DNA from: Roseiarcus sp963765375 | GTDB lineage: Bacteria; Pseudomonadota; Alphaproteobacteria; Rhizobiales; Beijerinckiaceae | Direction of reading: 5' to 3' | Length of the DNA stretch: 64,000 nt | NCBI GenBank assembly: GCA_963765375.1 | Contig: CAVXVZ010000002.1 | Coordinates: 124,001-188,000 of the forward strand | In this document: positions 1 through 8,290 of the stretch, one piece after another | How positions within the stretch are numbered: position 1 is the first letter of the stretch | Layout of the letters: each line of letters starts with the position of its first letter | Notes under the pieces: model-generated | Seen by the model: only the letters and a program-made list of their open reading frames with translations | Database searches by the model: none | What the model was told of the DNA's origin: nothing | Program-made: the position numbers and the translations under genes

Positions 1-391
1 CCGCCACCCGTGCGTCCTCGGTATATTTATGCGCGATCTTGACCATTTCCTTGCGGCGCTGCTCATTCAATTCGGGAATGCGGATGCGCAGGACCGAGCC
101 CTCGACAGTCGGGCTCAAGCCGAGATTCGCGTCCCGGATCGCCTTGTCGACCGCCTGCACCATGCTTTTGTCCCATACCGAGACGGAGAGCGAGCGCGGT
201 TCGGGAACGCTGATAGTCGCGACCTGGATTATCGGCATCCGTTGACCGTAGGCCTCAACCTGAACGGGTTCGAGCAGGCTTGCGCTCGCCCGGCCAGTGC
301 GCAGTCCGCCCAGTTCATGCTTGAGCGTCGCGTGGGCGGCTTGCATGCGGCGTTTGAGTTCGGCTAGGTCGAATTGAGGCAGTTGCGCCAT
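1..391 (-). CDS. frr: Ribosome recycling factor (partial, C-terminus beyond left edge)
   Basis: Ribosome recycling factor works with EF-G in the cytoplasm to split the post-termination ribosome and free tRNA and mRNA. Reading leftwards from the ATG at 391 gives an open frame of 130 codons to the window edge, about 70 percent of the usual 185 residues. It starts MAQLPQFDLAELKRRM and contains the family's GGLRTGRAS stretch, VPEPRSLSVSVWDKSM, and the IRIPELNEQRRKEMVK helix near the hinge. The missing part is the end of the long helical domain. About 210 bp without a gene separate it from the DUF502 gene upstream. I see no pyrH before it, although that is the usual neighbour in many bacteria. Identity is clear; only the truncation by the window limits it. 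Confidence 0.96.
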   Translation of the reverse strand, partial: MAQLPQFDLAELKRRMQAAHATLKHELGGLRTGRASASLLEPVQVEAYGQRMPIIQVATISVPEPRSLSVSVWDKSMVQAVDKAIRDANLGLSPTVEGSVLRIRIPELNEQRRKEMVKIAHKYTEDARVA

Positions 392-601
392 GTGCGTCCT
401 ATAAATTCAAGGCCGAATCGCGGCGGCGCGCCCAGAGCGCGCCGCCAAACGGAGTCGGCGGCGATATATTCCGCGCCCGGCGCCTCATTACCATAGCTTT
501 CAGTCTCTGACAGCGCCCAAACCGGTGGAGCGTCGGCGCCGATGCCGGGGGGCAAGCCGCCGCAGACGCCGCGCCGGTCCCGTTCCTGGCCGTCTAGAGC
601 C

Positions 602-1312
602 TCACGCCTGAGTTTCCATGTGCGGCTTGTCGAGCTTTGCCGCTTGCGCCATCGCAGCGAGCGCCGCACGGCCCTGCGGCTGGATGAGGCCCGCCGACAT
701 GATGAGCTTCGCCGCGTCGTCGGCGGAGATCGGCAATTCGACCACTTGATCGGCCGGGATGTAGAAGAAGAATCCGGTGGTGGGGTTGGGTGTGCAGGGC
801 ATGAACACCGAGACCATCGGCTTCCTTCCCGGCAGGGCGCCGGCGACGATCTCGCCCGGCGCCGACGAAACGAACACGATCGACCAGCTGCCCTTGACCG
901 GAAATTCGACCAGACCGACCTTGCGGAATTGGCTGCCCGACTGGCTGAATATTGTCTCGAACACTTGCTTGAAGCCCTTATAGACGCCTCTCACCAGCGG
1001 CGTCCGATCGAGCATCGCCTCGCCGAACTTGACCAGCGAACGGCCGATGAAATTGGCGGTCAGGAACCCGAGCAAGGTCAAGCCGACGATCGCAATGACG
1101 ACGCCGAAGCCTGGAATATGGAACGGAAGATAGGCGTCCGGCGACAGGCTCAGCGGAAACCAGGGCCTTACCCAATTGTCGACCGTATCGATCGCCCACC
1201 AGGCGATGTAGGCGGTAACCGCGACGGGGCCGAACACCACGAGCCCGGTGAAGAACCACGAGCGAAGCCGCTGGGCGAGCGAGCGGTGGAGCGGCGGGAA
1301 AGAATCGGACAT
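602..1312 (-). CDS. DUF502 family inner-membrane protein
   Basis: Conserved membrane protein of unknown function, 236 residues. Two hydrophobic segments near the N-terminus (roughly residues 18-42 and 68-92) anchor it. The rest carries the DUF502 features LTANFIGRSL, TPLVRGVYKGFKQVFET, and a proline-rich PCTPNPTTGFFFYIP followed by VVELPISADDAAKLIMSAG. The frame is open further upstream, but the ATG at 1312 (MSDSFPPLHRSLAQRLRSWF) is the first start that fits the family and has a purine-rich GAGAG just before it. It lies downstream of glmS on the same strand with a 130-bp gap. Family membership is certain from the sequence. No biochemical role is established for the family and none is inferred here. 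Confidence 0.9.
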   Translation of the reverse strand: MSDSFPPLHRSLAQRLRSWFFTGLVVFGPVAVTAYIAWWAIDTVDNWVRPWFPLSLSPDAYLPFHIPGFGVVIAIVGLTLLGFLTANFIGRSLVKFGEAMLDRTPLVRGVYKGFKQVFETIFSQSGSQFRKVGLVEFPVKGSWSIVFVSSAPGEIVAGALPGRKPMVSVFMPCTPNPTTGFFFYIPADQVVELPISADDAAKLIMSAGLIQPQGRAALAAMAQAAKLDKPHMETQA

Positions 1313-1442
1313 GAGTCTCTCGGCGCTATCCGTGCGCGCCAAGATGACGGCTCGCGCCGAAGGTTGCAAGGTGAACGCGCTCGGCCTGAAAGGCCGTCTC
1401 ATGAATTGGGACAGGTCAAACTCAGCGTTACGGCGCCCGCCG

Positions 1443-3266
1443 CTATTCCACCGTAACCGATTTCGCCAGGTTGCGCGGCTGGTCAGCGTCCTTCCCCATG
1501 ATGACGGCGGTGTGATAGGCGAGCATCTGGATCGGCGCGGCATAGACGATCGGGGCGAAATTTGCGCCCATGTCGGGCATCGCGAGGAAGTGCTCGATTT
1601 CGACGGCAGCCTCCTCGGCGGCGCGCTTCTCGCCGATCAGCACGATCCGGCCGCCGCGCGCCGCGACCTCCTGCATGTTGGACACGATTTTCTCGAACAC
1701 GGCGTCGCGCGGCGCGATGACGATCACCGGCATCGCTTCGTCGATGAGCGCGATCGGCCCGTGCTTCAGTTCGCCAGCGGCATAACCTTCGGCATGGATG
1801 TAGCTCAGCTCCTTGAGCTTGAGCGCGCCCTCGAGCGCCAGGGGATAGGCGGCGCCGCGGCCGAGGTAGAGCACGTCGCGCGCGCCGGCGACCGCCTGCG
1901 CGAGCTTCTCGGCGGCCGGCTCGAGCTTCAGCGCCTCGGCGAGGAGGCCCGGCGTTGCGATCAGCTCCCCGATCAGGGCCGCCTCGGCGGCCTCGTCAAT
2001 CATCCCGCGCGCCTTGCCGAGGCCGATCGCAAGCGCGGCCAGCGCGGCAAGCTGGCAGGTGAAAGCCTTGGTCGAGGCGACGCCGATCTCCGGCCCGGCG
2101 AGCGTCGGCGCGAGCGCGTCGGTGAGACGGGCGACGCTCGAATCCGGCACGTTGACGATGCCGATCGTCCTCGATCCCCTCTCCTTCACGTAGCGCAGCG
2201 AGGCGAGCGTGTCGGCCGTCTCGCCCGATTGCGAGACGACGATCGTCAACCCCCCGTCGTCGACCGGCGCCTCGCGATAGCGGTATTCCGAGGCGACGTC
2301 GATCTCGACCGGCAGGCGCGCGAACCGCTCGATCCAATACTTGGCGATAAGCCCGGCCATGTAGGCGGTGCCGCAGGCGACAATCGTGACTCGCGCAAGC
2401 TTCGTCGGGTCGGCCGGCCAAGCGAATGGCTTGAGGCGCATCGCCGCCATGTCGACGTAATGGGCGAGGGTATGGCCGACGACTTCGGGCTGCTCGTGGA
2501 TCTCCTTGGCCATGAAGTGTCGATAGTTGCCTTTTTCCGCGAGCAGGCTTCCAGGAGGGCTCCGCTGGATGCGGCGCTTGACCCGTTTCCCGTCGCGGTC
2601 GCGGATGTCGGCGCCTTCGCGCGTCACGACTGCCCAGTCGCCCTCCTCGAGATAGGAGATGCGATCGGTGAAGGGGGCGAGCGCGAGGGCGTCGGAGCCG
2701 AGAAACATTTCTCCGTCGCCAAAGCCGATCGCGAGCGGCGCGCCCTGTCGCGCGCCGATCAGGAGGTCGTCCTCGCCCGCGAATAAATAGACGAGCGCGA
2801 ACGCCCCGCGCAGCCGGCCGAGCGCGGCGTGGACCGCCTGCTCGGGCGTCTTGCCCTGCGCCAGCTCGTCCTCGACCGCGAACGCCGCGATCTCGGAATC
2901 GGTCTCGGTGGCGAAATGGTATCCCTTGGCGGCGAGCTCCTCGCGTAGGGCCTTGAAGTTCTCGATGATCCCGTTGTGGACGACGGCGAGCCGAGGCGAA
3001 GCGTGCGGATGGGCGTTGGCGACCGTCGGCTTGCCGTGGGTCGCCCAGCGGGTGTGGCCGATGCCGATCGCCCCGACGAGCGGCTCGGCGGCGAGTTTGG
3101 CCTCGAGGTTCTTGAGCTTGCCCTCGGCGCGCCGCCGCTCCAGCCGGCCGTCCTCCAACGTCGCGACGCCGGCGGAATCATAGCCGCGGTATTCGAGGCG
3201 TTTGAGCGCATCTACGATCGGCCCGGCGACCGGACCGCGGCCCAAGACGCCGACAATGCCGCACAT
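1443..3266 (-). CDS. glmS: Glutamine--fructose-6-phosphate aminotransferase (isomerizing)
   Basis: GlmS makes glucosamine-6-phosphate from fructose-6-phosphate and glutamine, the first step towards UDP-GlcNAc for peptidoglycan and lipid A. The protein is 607 residues, the family length. It begins MCGIVGVLG, so the catalytic N-terminal cysteine is exposed once Met is removed. The glutaminase domain shows GHTRWATHGKP and HNGIIENF. Two SIS domains follow, with SQSGETADTLASLRY and VASTKAFTCQ, then EGYAAGELKHGPIALIDE. It ends in the conserved LAKSVTVE tail. The frame is open about 82 codons upstream, but position 3266 is fixed by the MCGIVG motif. It is intact, in contrast to many frameshifted genes elsewhere in the window. 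Confidence 0.98.
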   Translation of the reverse strand: MCGIVGVLGRGPVAGPIVDALKRLEYRGYDSAGVATLEDGRLERRRAEGKLKNLEAKLAAEPLVGAIGIGHTRWATHGKPTVANAHPHASPRLAVVHNGIIENFKALREELAAKGYHFATETDSEIAAFAVEDELAQGKTPEQAVHAALGRLRGAFALVYLFAGEDDLLIGARQGAPLAIGFGDGEMFLGSDALALAPFTDRISYLEEGDWAVVTREGADIRDRDGKRVKRRIQRSPPGSLLAEKGNYRHFMAKEIHEQPEVVGHTLAHYVDMAAMRLKPFAWPADPTKLARVTIVACGTAYMAGLIAKYWIERFARLPVEIDVASEYRYREAPVDDGGLTIVVSQSGETADTLASLRYVKERGSRTIGIVNVPDSSVARLTDALAPTLAGPEIGVASTKAFTCQLAALAALAIGLGKARGMIDEAAEAALIGELIATPGLLAEALKLEPAAEKLAQAVAGARDVLYLGRGAAYPLALEGALKLKELSYIHAEGYAAGELKHGPIALIDEAMPVIVIAPRDAVFEKIVSNMQEVAARGGRIVLIGEKRAAEEAAVEIEHFLAMPDMGANFAPIVYAAPIQMLAYHTAVIMGKDADQPRNLAKSVTVE

Positions 3267-3430
3267 CGAAGAAATATTCCCTCTGAGTCGAATTGGACAA
3301 GGGTTAGGCCACGGGTCGGCAGGCGCACAAGTCACTTTCAATGAAGGATTGTTTCGGGGCGCGCCGCCGGACCAGCGATTGCGCTTGCCCCCACCTTCAG
3401 CTACCAGTGACCGTATCGGAGGGTGTTCTG

Positions 3431-3898
3431 GTGAGCCTCGCGCGCCGGAAATCAGCGCAAGAGACGCGACGGGCGAGGCAACGCCTTGCGCCGTTCCGGT
3501 CGATCCTGACATCGTTCGTCGTCGCGTTCGCGCTGGTCGTCCAGCTAATCGCGATGCCCTATCAGCAGGCGACGGCCGGGCCGGCGGCGCCGGGGTCCAA
3601 CACGGCGGCGATCGCCGCCGATCTCAAGGCGATATTCGGCGATGCCGCCGCCTTTTGCGCCCATATCGACGACAAGGGCGCGCCCGCGCCGCACGGTCCC
3701 TGCAATCATTGCGACGACCAATGCTCGCTGTGTCGGACTGTCGCCCAGGCTGCGGCGTTCGTTCCGCCCGACGCCCCGGCCCTGCCAGTTCCGTTGAACG
3801 CGGCCCGCTACGCCATCGGCGCCGCGCCCGAGTTCGGCGCGTTTCCCGCCTGCCCCGCGCAACGCAACCGGGCCCGCGCCCCGCCCCTCGCCGTCTGA
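3431..3898 (+). CDS. DUF2946-like small membrane/periplasmic protein of copper operon
   Basis: Small protein of 155 residues that begins the copper operon. One hydrophobic segment (residues about 23-45, ending near MPYQQATAGP) is a signal anchor. It is followed by a region with closely spaced cysteines, CNHCDDQCSLC, as in DUF2946 proteins that are often found next to copper genes. The frame is open from 3341, but GTG at 3431 has a strong GGAGGG seven bases upstream and is the better start. The paired CxxC motifs and the CopC/PCuAC/CopD genes downstream suggest metal binding in the periplasm. That role is inference. The N-terminal Arg-rich stretch SLARRKSAQETRRARQR would sit in the cytoplasm. 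Confidence 0.7.
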   Translation: MSLARRKSAQETRRARQRLAPFRSILTSFVVAFALVVQLIAMPYQQATAGPAAPGSNTAAIAADLKAIFGDAAAFCAHIDDKGAPAPHGPCNHCDDQCSLCRTVAQAAAFVPPDAPALPVPLNAARYAIGAAPEFGAFPACPAQRNRARAPPLAV

Positions 3899-3963
3899 CG
3901 ATCGTTCGCCGCGCACGCCGCCCGGCGCGCGCAGGAGCTTTTTCAGACCCGAGGTTCCTTTCG

Positions 3964-4896
3964 ATGTCGCTTATTCAAATCCGTTCGGCTGCGTCCGGGC
4001 TCTCGGCCTCAGTCGCGATCCTGTGGCTCACGCCCGCCTACCCGCACGCCGTATGCGGCGCCCGTATCTTCCCAGCCACCCTCGCCATCGACGATCCCGG
4101 CGTTCTAGACGAACTCACGCTGCCGGCGGTCAGCTGGGTTCCCCACAATTCCGACGGCGCCCAGGAGTGGGACGCGAGTTTCAGCTGGACCAAGACGATC
4201 ACCCCGGGCCTGAGCGTGGTGATCAGCGACGGTCCCACCTGGACCCGCCCCGGCGGCTACGGCTGGAACAGGCTCGACACCGAGCTGCAGTGGCAGGCGC
4301 TCTGCATCCCCGACGCCGAGTTCATGTTCAAGCTCGGCTTCGACGTCTCCTGGGCGGGAACCGGCACGGGAATGCTGGCGGGCTCCGGCGGGCAAAGCAC
4401 TTACTCTCCACTGGCGGTTGCAGGTCTTGGTTTCGGAACGCTGCCGCCCGCTCTCAAATACTTGCGGCCGTTGGCCATAACCGGCGAATTCAGCACGTCC
4501 ACGCCGGGGCAAGACTATACAAACGGCAGCCCCAACGTGTCCACGTTCAACTGGGGGTTCACCCTCCAGTACAGCCTGCCATACTTCAACACGCAGTTGG
4601 CTGCGATCGACAACGACTTCCTCAAGCATCTTGTCCCAATTGTCGAGTTCGCCTTCCAGACTCCGATTTATAATGGAGCGGTCGCCGGACAGACGACGAC
4701 GGGATACTTCCAGCCCGGCGTCATCTACGAAGCTGACAAATGGCAGATCGCCCTCGAGGCCATGGTCCCGATGACGGCCGCAACCGGTCACGGCGTCGGC
4801 GTGATCAGCTCGCTCGATTTCTATCTCGACGACATCCCCAACAGAATCGACGAACCGATCTTCCCTCACGGACTTGGCATTGCGCCGGGAATTTGA
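3964..4896 (+). CDS. Exported, probably outer-membrane protein of copper operon (unassigned)
   Basis: 310-residue protein whose first 28 or so residues look like a signal peptide ending near AYPHA. After cleavage there are two cysteines (VCGAR and QALCIPD). The remainder alternates polar and aromatic residues in the manner of beta strands, for example DASFSWTKTITPGLSVVIS, TELQWQALC, FNWGFTLQYSLPYF and YFQPGVIYEADKWQIALEAMVP. It resembles the conserved hypothetical proteins found in alphaproteobacterial and methanotroph copper clusters, but I cannot name a family. Its place between a DUF2946-like gene and copC, with 16 bp to copC, argues that it serves copper handling at the cell envelope, perhaps as a channel or binding barrel. 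Function is inferred from context only. Confidence 0.72.
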   Translation: MSLIQIRSAASGLSASVAILWLTPAYPHAVCGARIFPATLAIDDPGVLDELTLPAVSWVPHNSDGAQEWDASFSWTKTITPGLSVVISDGPTWTRPGGYGWNRLDTELQWQALCIPDAEFMFKLGFDVSWAGTGTGMLAGSGGQSTYSPLAVAGLGFGTLPPALKYLRPLAITGEFSTSTPGQDYTNGSPNVSTFNWGFTLQYSLPYFNTQLAAIDNDFLKHLVPIVEFAFQTPIYNGAVAGQTTTGYFQPGVIYEADKWQIALEAMVPMTAATGHGVGVISSLDFYLDDIPNRIDEPIFPHGLGIAPGI

Positions 4897-4912
4897 CCAA
4901 GGAGACGAACCC

Positions 4913-5278
4913 ATGCGCACTCTCACTTTAAAAATCTCCGCATCTCTCGCCTTCGCCATGATCGCGAGCGCGGCCTTCGCCCACGCGCAGCTCGAAAAGT
5001 CGACGCCGCCGGTCGGCGGCACGGTCGCCTCGGCCTCCGAAATCCGGCTCGAGTTCAGCGAGGGCGTCGAGCCGAAATTTTCGAAGGTCACGCTGACCGG
5101 GCCTGGCGGCGCCGCGGTGCCCCTGGGATCGGCCGCGACGGCAGCCGGCAACCAGGCCGTGCTGATCGTGCCGATCGCGAAACCCCTGTCCCCCGGCGAC
5201 TACAAGGTGCACTGGCAGGCGGTATCCGTGGACACCCACCACACCCAGGGAACTTTCGAGTTCACCGTCAAGCCGTGA
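4913..5278 (+). CDS. copC: CopC/YobA-type periplasmic copper-binding protein
   Basis: CopC binds copper in the periplasm and is thought to pass it to the membrane protein CopD. The product is 121 residues with a signal peptide cleaved near AAFAHAQLEKS. The mature protein would start with the copper-binding histidine (HAQLEKSTPPVGG). The ligand set is completed by GVEPKFSKV and a C-terminal VSVDTHHTQGTFEFTV strand. The ATG has AAGGAG eight bases upstream. It is third in the copper operon, 16 bp behind the exported protein and 69 bp ahead of the PCuAC gene. CopC and CopD are also found fused in other bacteria, which supports the pairing with the copD gene two genes downstream. Confidence 0.92.
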   Translation: MRTLTLKISASLAFAMIASAAFAHAQLEKSTPPVGGTVASASEIRLEFSEGVEPKFSKVTLTGPGGAAVPLGSAATAAGNQAVLIVPIAKPLSPGDYKVHWQAVSVDTHHTQGTFEFTVKP

Positions 5279-5347
5279 CCGCTCCATCGGGCGCCGAACG
5301 CCGGCGCGAACCGAGCCCAAGAGGCCAGCAACGGGAAAGGACCGACA

Positions 5348-5848
5348 ATGAGGCGTTCTTCAATTCTCACCCTTGCGTTCTCGCTCGCCATCGGCGCCGC
5401 GCCCGCGCTCGCGCAGGAGTTCAAGGGCGGCGACATCGTGATCGAGAAGCCCTGGGCGCGCGCAACTCCGAAGGGGGCCGAGGTCGGCGGCGCCTATTTG
5501 ACCATAGAGAACAAGGGCGCGACGCCCGACCGCCTGACCGGAGGCTCGGCGGATTTCGCCACCGTCGAGATCCATGAGACGAAGTCGGAAAGTGGCGTCA
5601 CGGAGATGCGGGAAGTTCCAGGCGGGCTCGACATCCCCGCGCATGGTTCGGTCGGGCTCGCGCCCGGCGGCTATCACATCATGTTCACCCATCTCGCCCA
5701 TGCCCTGACCAAGGGCGACACCGTCAAGGCGACGCTCAATTTCGAACACGCCGGCCCGGTCGCCGTCGAATTTAAGGTGATGGGCGTCGGGGCCGCAGCG
5801 ACGGGCGGCGCCATGAAGGGCGGGGCCATGGGCGGCATGAAGATGTGA
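5348..5848 (+). CDS. PCuAC-domain periplasmic copper(I) chaperone
   Basis: Proteins of this family carry Cu(I) in the periplasm, in several bacteria to the CuA centre of cytochrome oxidase. The 166-residue product has a signal peptide (cleaved near PALAQE) and a PCuAC domain with WARATPKGAEVGGAYLTI, VEIHETKSESGVTEMREV and GYHIMFTHLAHALTKGD. These supply the H...M and HIM...L-type ligands of the family motif H(M)X10MX21HXM. A Gly/Met-rich tail follows (GGAMKGGAMGGMKM), which adds methionines that could bind more Cu(I). A purine-rich site, GGGAAAGGA, precedes the ATG. It sits between copC and copD, so the operon likely handles copper acquisition or delivery and not only resistance. Confidence 0.9.
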   Translation: MRRSSILTLAFSLAIGAAPALAQEFKGGDIVIEKPWARATPKGAEVGGAYLTIENKGATPDRLTGGSADFATVEIHETKSESGVTEMREVPGGLDIPAHGSVGLAPGGYHIMFTHLAHALTKGDTVKATLNFEHAGPVAVEFKVMGVGAAATGGAMKGGAMGGMKM

Positions 5849-5882
5849 CCCGGTCATGCCGATGCGCTGACGGCGCTCGCGC

Positions 5883-6755
5883 GTGACCGCTCTCGCTCTT
5901 TGCCGCTTCGCCCATTTCCTGGCCACGATGCTGACGTTCGGCTCGAGCGCCTATCTTTGGCTCTATGCGCCGGAGCGGCTCATGGCCGCATTGTCGCCGT
6001 CCGTGCGGCGCCTGGCGCTTGCCGGCAGCGTCGTCGCGCTCGTGACCGCGATCGTGTGGCTCATGCTCGAATCGGCCTCGATGGCCGACGACTCGAGCGC
6101 TGCCGTCGATCCGGGAGCGATCGGCGCGATCCTGACCGACACCGCCTTCGGTCATGCGTGGGTCGCGCATCTCATTCTGGCGGCCGCGCTCGTCGCCGTC
6201 GTCGTCTTCGGTCCACGCGCCCGATGGGAGCCGACGGCCGTCGCCTCTGGGGCGCTGCTCGCGAGCCTAGGCCTTGTCGGCCATGCCGCGATGCAGACCG
6301 GCGCCGAAGGCGTCCTGCATCGCGGCAACCACGCCGTCCACCTTTTGGCCGCCGGGGCCTGGATCGGCGGCCTCGTTCCCTTCCTCATGTGTCTCGGCGC
6401 ATACGAGCGAAGCGATGTGCGGCGGGAGGCTGTCACGGCGATGATGCGGTTTTCCTTCTGGGGCCATTTCATCGTCGCCGCAATCGTTCTCACCGGCGCC
6501 GTCAACATTGCGCTGACCTCCGGCCGCCCGCCGATCCCGCCGGACACGCCCTACCGCGCGCTGCTGGATGCGAAGATCGTGATCGTCGCGATCATGATCT
6601 CGCTTGCCGTCTTCAATCGCTATGGTCTCGCACCCAAACTGAAACCGGCCGCGTCGGCGCTCACGGTTCTGCGCGCGACCAGCACGGCGGAGGTCGCGCT
6701 CGGCGCCGTCGTTATTGCCCTTGTCAGCATGTTCGCCCTGCTCGACCCGGCCTAA
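5883..6755 (+). CDS. copD: CopD family copper transport membrane protein
   Basis: CopD is an inner-membrane protein that works with CopC to move copper into the cytoplasm. The product is 290 residues with about eight hydrophobic segments. Conserved features include HFLATMLTFGSSAYLW in the first segment, FGHAWVAHLILAAAL, GHAAMQTGAEGVLHRGNHAVHLLAAGAWIGGLVPF, and FWGHFIVAAIVLTGAVN. The histidines inside the membrane segments are typical of CopD. The start is GTG at 5883, 34 bp after the PCuAC gene. It closes the copper operon; an IS200-type element lies directly behind the stop codon. Confidence 0.93.
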   Translation: MTALALCRFAHFLATMLTFGSSAYLWLYAPERLMAALSPSVRRLALAGSVVALVTAIVWLMLESASMADDSSAAVDPGAIGAILTDTAFGHAWVAHLILAAALVAVVVFGPRARWEPTAVASGALLASLGLVGHAAMQTGAEGVLHRGNHAVHLLAAGAWIGGLVPFLMCLGAYERSDVRREAVTAMMRFSFWGHFIVAAIVLTGAVNIALTSGRPPIPPDTPYRALLDAKIVIVAIMISLAVFNRYGLAPKLKPAASALTVLRATSTAEVALGAVVIALVSMFALLDPA

Positions 6756-6763
6756 GTAAGTAT

Positions 6764-6782
6764 CCCCCGGCAGAGCCGGGGG
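6764..6782. repeat. Left-end hairpin of the IS200-type element
   Basis: Perfect 8-bp stem CCCCCGGC/GCCGGGGG around a 3-base loop, nine bases after the copD stop. It probably serves as a transposase recognition structure. It could also act as a transcription terminator for the copper operon, though it has only a short T run behind it. Confidence 0.7.
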
Positions 6783-6865
6783 CTTTAGCACGTGAACCGC
6801 TCGAAGCGGTAGGAGGGGTCGCTGACGCGGCCCCTTGAATTTGGAGCCACCCGAGGGTGGCATGA

Positions 6866-7297
6866 TCAACGCCAACGGTTCATCTGCTCCAGCCTCTGAT
6901 CTTCGTTCTCTTGATTGCGGATGTAGGCGCGGATCGCCTCCTCGTCGCGCCCGACCGTGTTCACGAAAAAGCCGCGGGCCCAAAAGTGTTGTCCGACGAA
7001 ATTGCGCCTGCGCTCTCCATAAACCCTGGCCACGTGGATCGCACTCTTGCCCTTGATGAAGCCGACCACCTGCGACACCGCATATTTCGGTGGGATCGAA
7101 AGCAGCATGTGCACGTGATCGGGCATCAGATGCCCTTCCTCAACTTTAGAGTCCTTCTGAAGCGCGAGCTTGCGGAACACTTCGCCCAAATGCCGTCGCA
7201 GCTCTTGATACAGCGTCTTTCGCCGACATTTCGGGATGAAGACAACGTGATATTTGCAGTCCCAAGTCGTGTGGCTTAGGCTCTCGTACTCGTTCAT
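6866..7297 (-). CDS. tnpA: IS200/IS605 family transposase TnpA (Y1 HUH)
   Basis: 143-residue Y1 transposase, the full family length. The HUH metal-binding motif is MPDHVHMLLS, and the single catalytic tyrosine is in EEAIRAYIRNQ near the C-terminus. The N-terminal NEYESLSHTTWDCKYHVVFIPKCRRK is the family signature. The reading frame is intact, so the copy may be active. No TnpB/RNA-guided nuclease gene accompanies it, which makes it IS200-like and not IS605-like. Confidence 0.95.
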   Translation of the reverse strand: MNEYESLSHTTWDCKYHVVFIPKCRRKTLYQELRRHLGEVFRKLALQKDSKVEEGHLMPDHVHMLLSIPPKYAVSQVVGFIKGKSAIHVARVYGERRRNFVGQHFWARGFFVNTVGRDEEAIRAYIRNQENEDQRLEQMNRWR

Positions 7298-7380
7298 CGG
7301 CGGAGTTCCTCTCGTGTGAGTGGCTGCTCACGTTGGAACTTCGCTGATGGACTGCCGGAAACGTCAAACTGCTACTGCCA

Positions 7381-7399
7381 CCCCGGCATAGCCGGGGGG
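7381..7399. repeat. Right-end hairpin of the IS200-type element
   Basis: Inverted repeat CCCCGGC-ATA-GCCGGGG followed by GGT, the partner of the hairpin at 6764-6782 and very similar in sequence. It lies about 85 bp upstream of the transposase start codon. Confidence 0.7.
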
Positions 7400-7444
7400 T
7401 CTCCCGCTTACGCTAGCTAGCGGATGAGTTAGCCGGGCGCCAGA

Positions 7445-8155
7445 TCAGCGTTTTCCCGCCGCAATGACCGGCCCGCAGCCGACTCCCTGGACGATCGCGG
7501 CCTCGGCAAGGCCCGACTCGGCGCCGCCCGGCAGGGGGAAGCTCGCCGCTTCGCCGCGCCATTTGCCCAGCAGGATCATCTCGCGCACGACGTCCTTGTA
7601 GGGTAACGTATGGCCGGCGTTCTCGCCGCGCGGGATCGCGACCTCGACCGTGCGGGGGATATAGCGCGCGAGCCAAACATCCGCCCCGCCCGAAGGCGCA
7701 GCCCCCGCCCCGACTGTCACCGCGCTGCCGGAGAAGCCAATAGTTGGACCGCTCGCGCCCCGATCGCCGCGGCTCATCAGCCCCGCCAGCGCGCCCGGCT
7801 CGAGCGCGTCGCCCTCGACCCGGCCGTTGACCACCACCTGCGGCGTGTAAACGCCATCGCGCGCAAACGCCCTGGCATAAGCGTACTGCCGCTCCGTCCA
7901 GGCGTGCTTCGAGAAGGTGTCCTTCCAGCCGAGCCGATCCCAATAGTCGACGGCGAAGGAGAGCGCGAGCACGTCCGCGCGGTCGCTGACCGCCGAGACG
8001 TTGGCGGCCGCCGGCGGGCACGACGAGCAGCCCTGGCTCTGGAACAATTCGACCACGGTCGGATGCGCCGCGTCGGAGGCGAGGACCGGCGGCGCCGGAG
8101 AGGCGAGCGCCGCCAGAGCCGCAAAGCAAGCGCCCATTTTCAACCGGTGAGTCAT
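7445..8155 (-). CDS. DUF1223 family exported thioredoxin-fold protein
   Basis: 236-residue exported protein. A signal peptide (ACFAALAALASPAPPVLAS) is followed by the DUF1223 hallmark VVELFQSQGCSSCPPAAAN, a CxxC in a thioredoxin-like fold, then VDYWDRLGWKDTFS and YTPQVVVNGRVEG. Proteins of this family are widespread in alphaproteobacteria and have no assigned function. A disulfide role in the periplasm is a reasonable inference from the CxxC. Two ATGs are possible. AGGAGG abuts the first (8161), but is six bases ahead of the second (8155), so the second is chosen. It is divergent from rsmE. Confidence 0.88.
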   Translation of the reverse strand: MTHRLKMGACFAALAALASPAPPVLASDAAHPTVVELFQSQGCSSCPPAAANVSAVSDRADVLALSFAVDYWDRLGWKDTFSKHAWTERQYAYARAFARDGVYTPQVVVNGRVEGDALEPGALAGLMSRGDRGASGPTIGFSGSAVTVGAGAAPSGGADVWLARYIPRTVEVAIPRGENAGHTLPYKDVVREMILLGKWRGEAASFPLPGGAESGLAEAAIVQGVGCGPVIAAGKR

Positions 8156-8290
8156 GGCCATCCTCCTCGCGCGAGTCGCCAACGTCACGGCGCGCCGCTC
8201 AAGCCGCATTCGCCCCCGCGCGGGATTTGTTACCTCCGGCCGGCCGCGTCCGCGATGGCGGCCGCCGCTCACGCGAGCTATGGGACGTGG

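Larger units (their letters stand above)
6762..7402. mobile_element. IS200/IS605-family element carrying only tnpA
   Basis: An element of about 640 bp with one transposase gene (6866-7297, minus strand). Both ends carry a GC-rich hairpin: one at 6764-6782 and one at 7381-7399 (CCCCGGCATAGCCGGGG core). There is no terminal inverted repeat and no target duplication, which fits the single-strand peel-and-paste mechanism of this family, where subterminal hairpins mark the ends. It lies between copD and the DUF1223 gene, in intergenic DNA. Exact ends cannot be fixed without an empty site. Confidence 0.85.

Noticed and set aside
1248..2786. Long plus-strand open frame (512 codons) opposite glmS
   Set aside because: It is antisense to a clear GlmS protein, very rich in Arg/Asp/Gly, and has no recognisable domain. 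This is a typical high-GC shadow frame.
6764..6782. Rho-independent terminator of the copper operon
   Set aside because: The hairpin has a partner with nearly the same sequence at the other end of the IS200-type element and only a short T stretch, so it is better read as an element end. A double role cannot be excluded.
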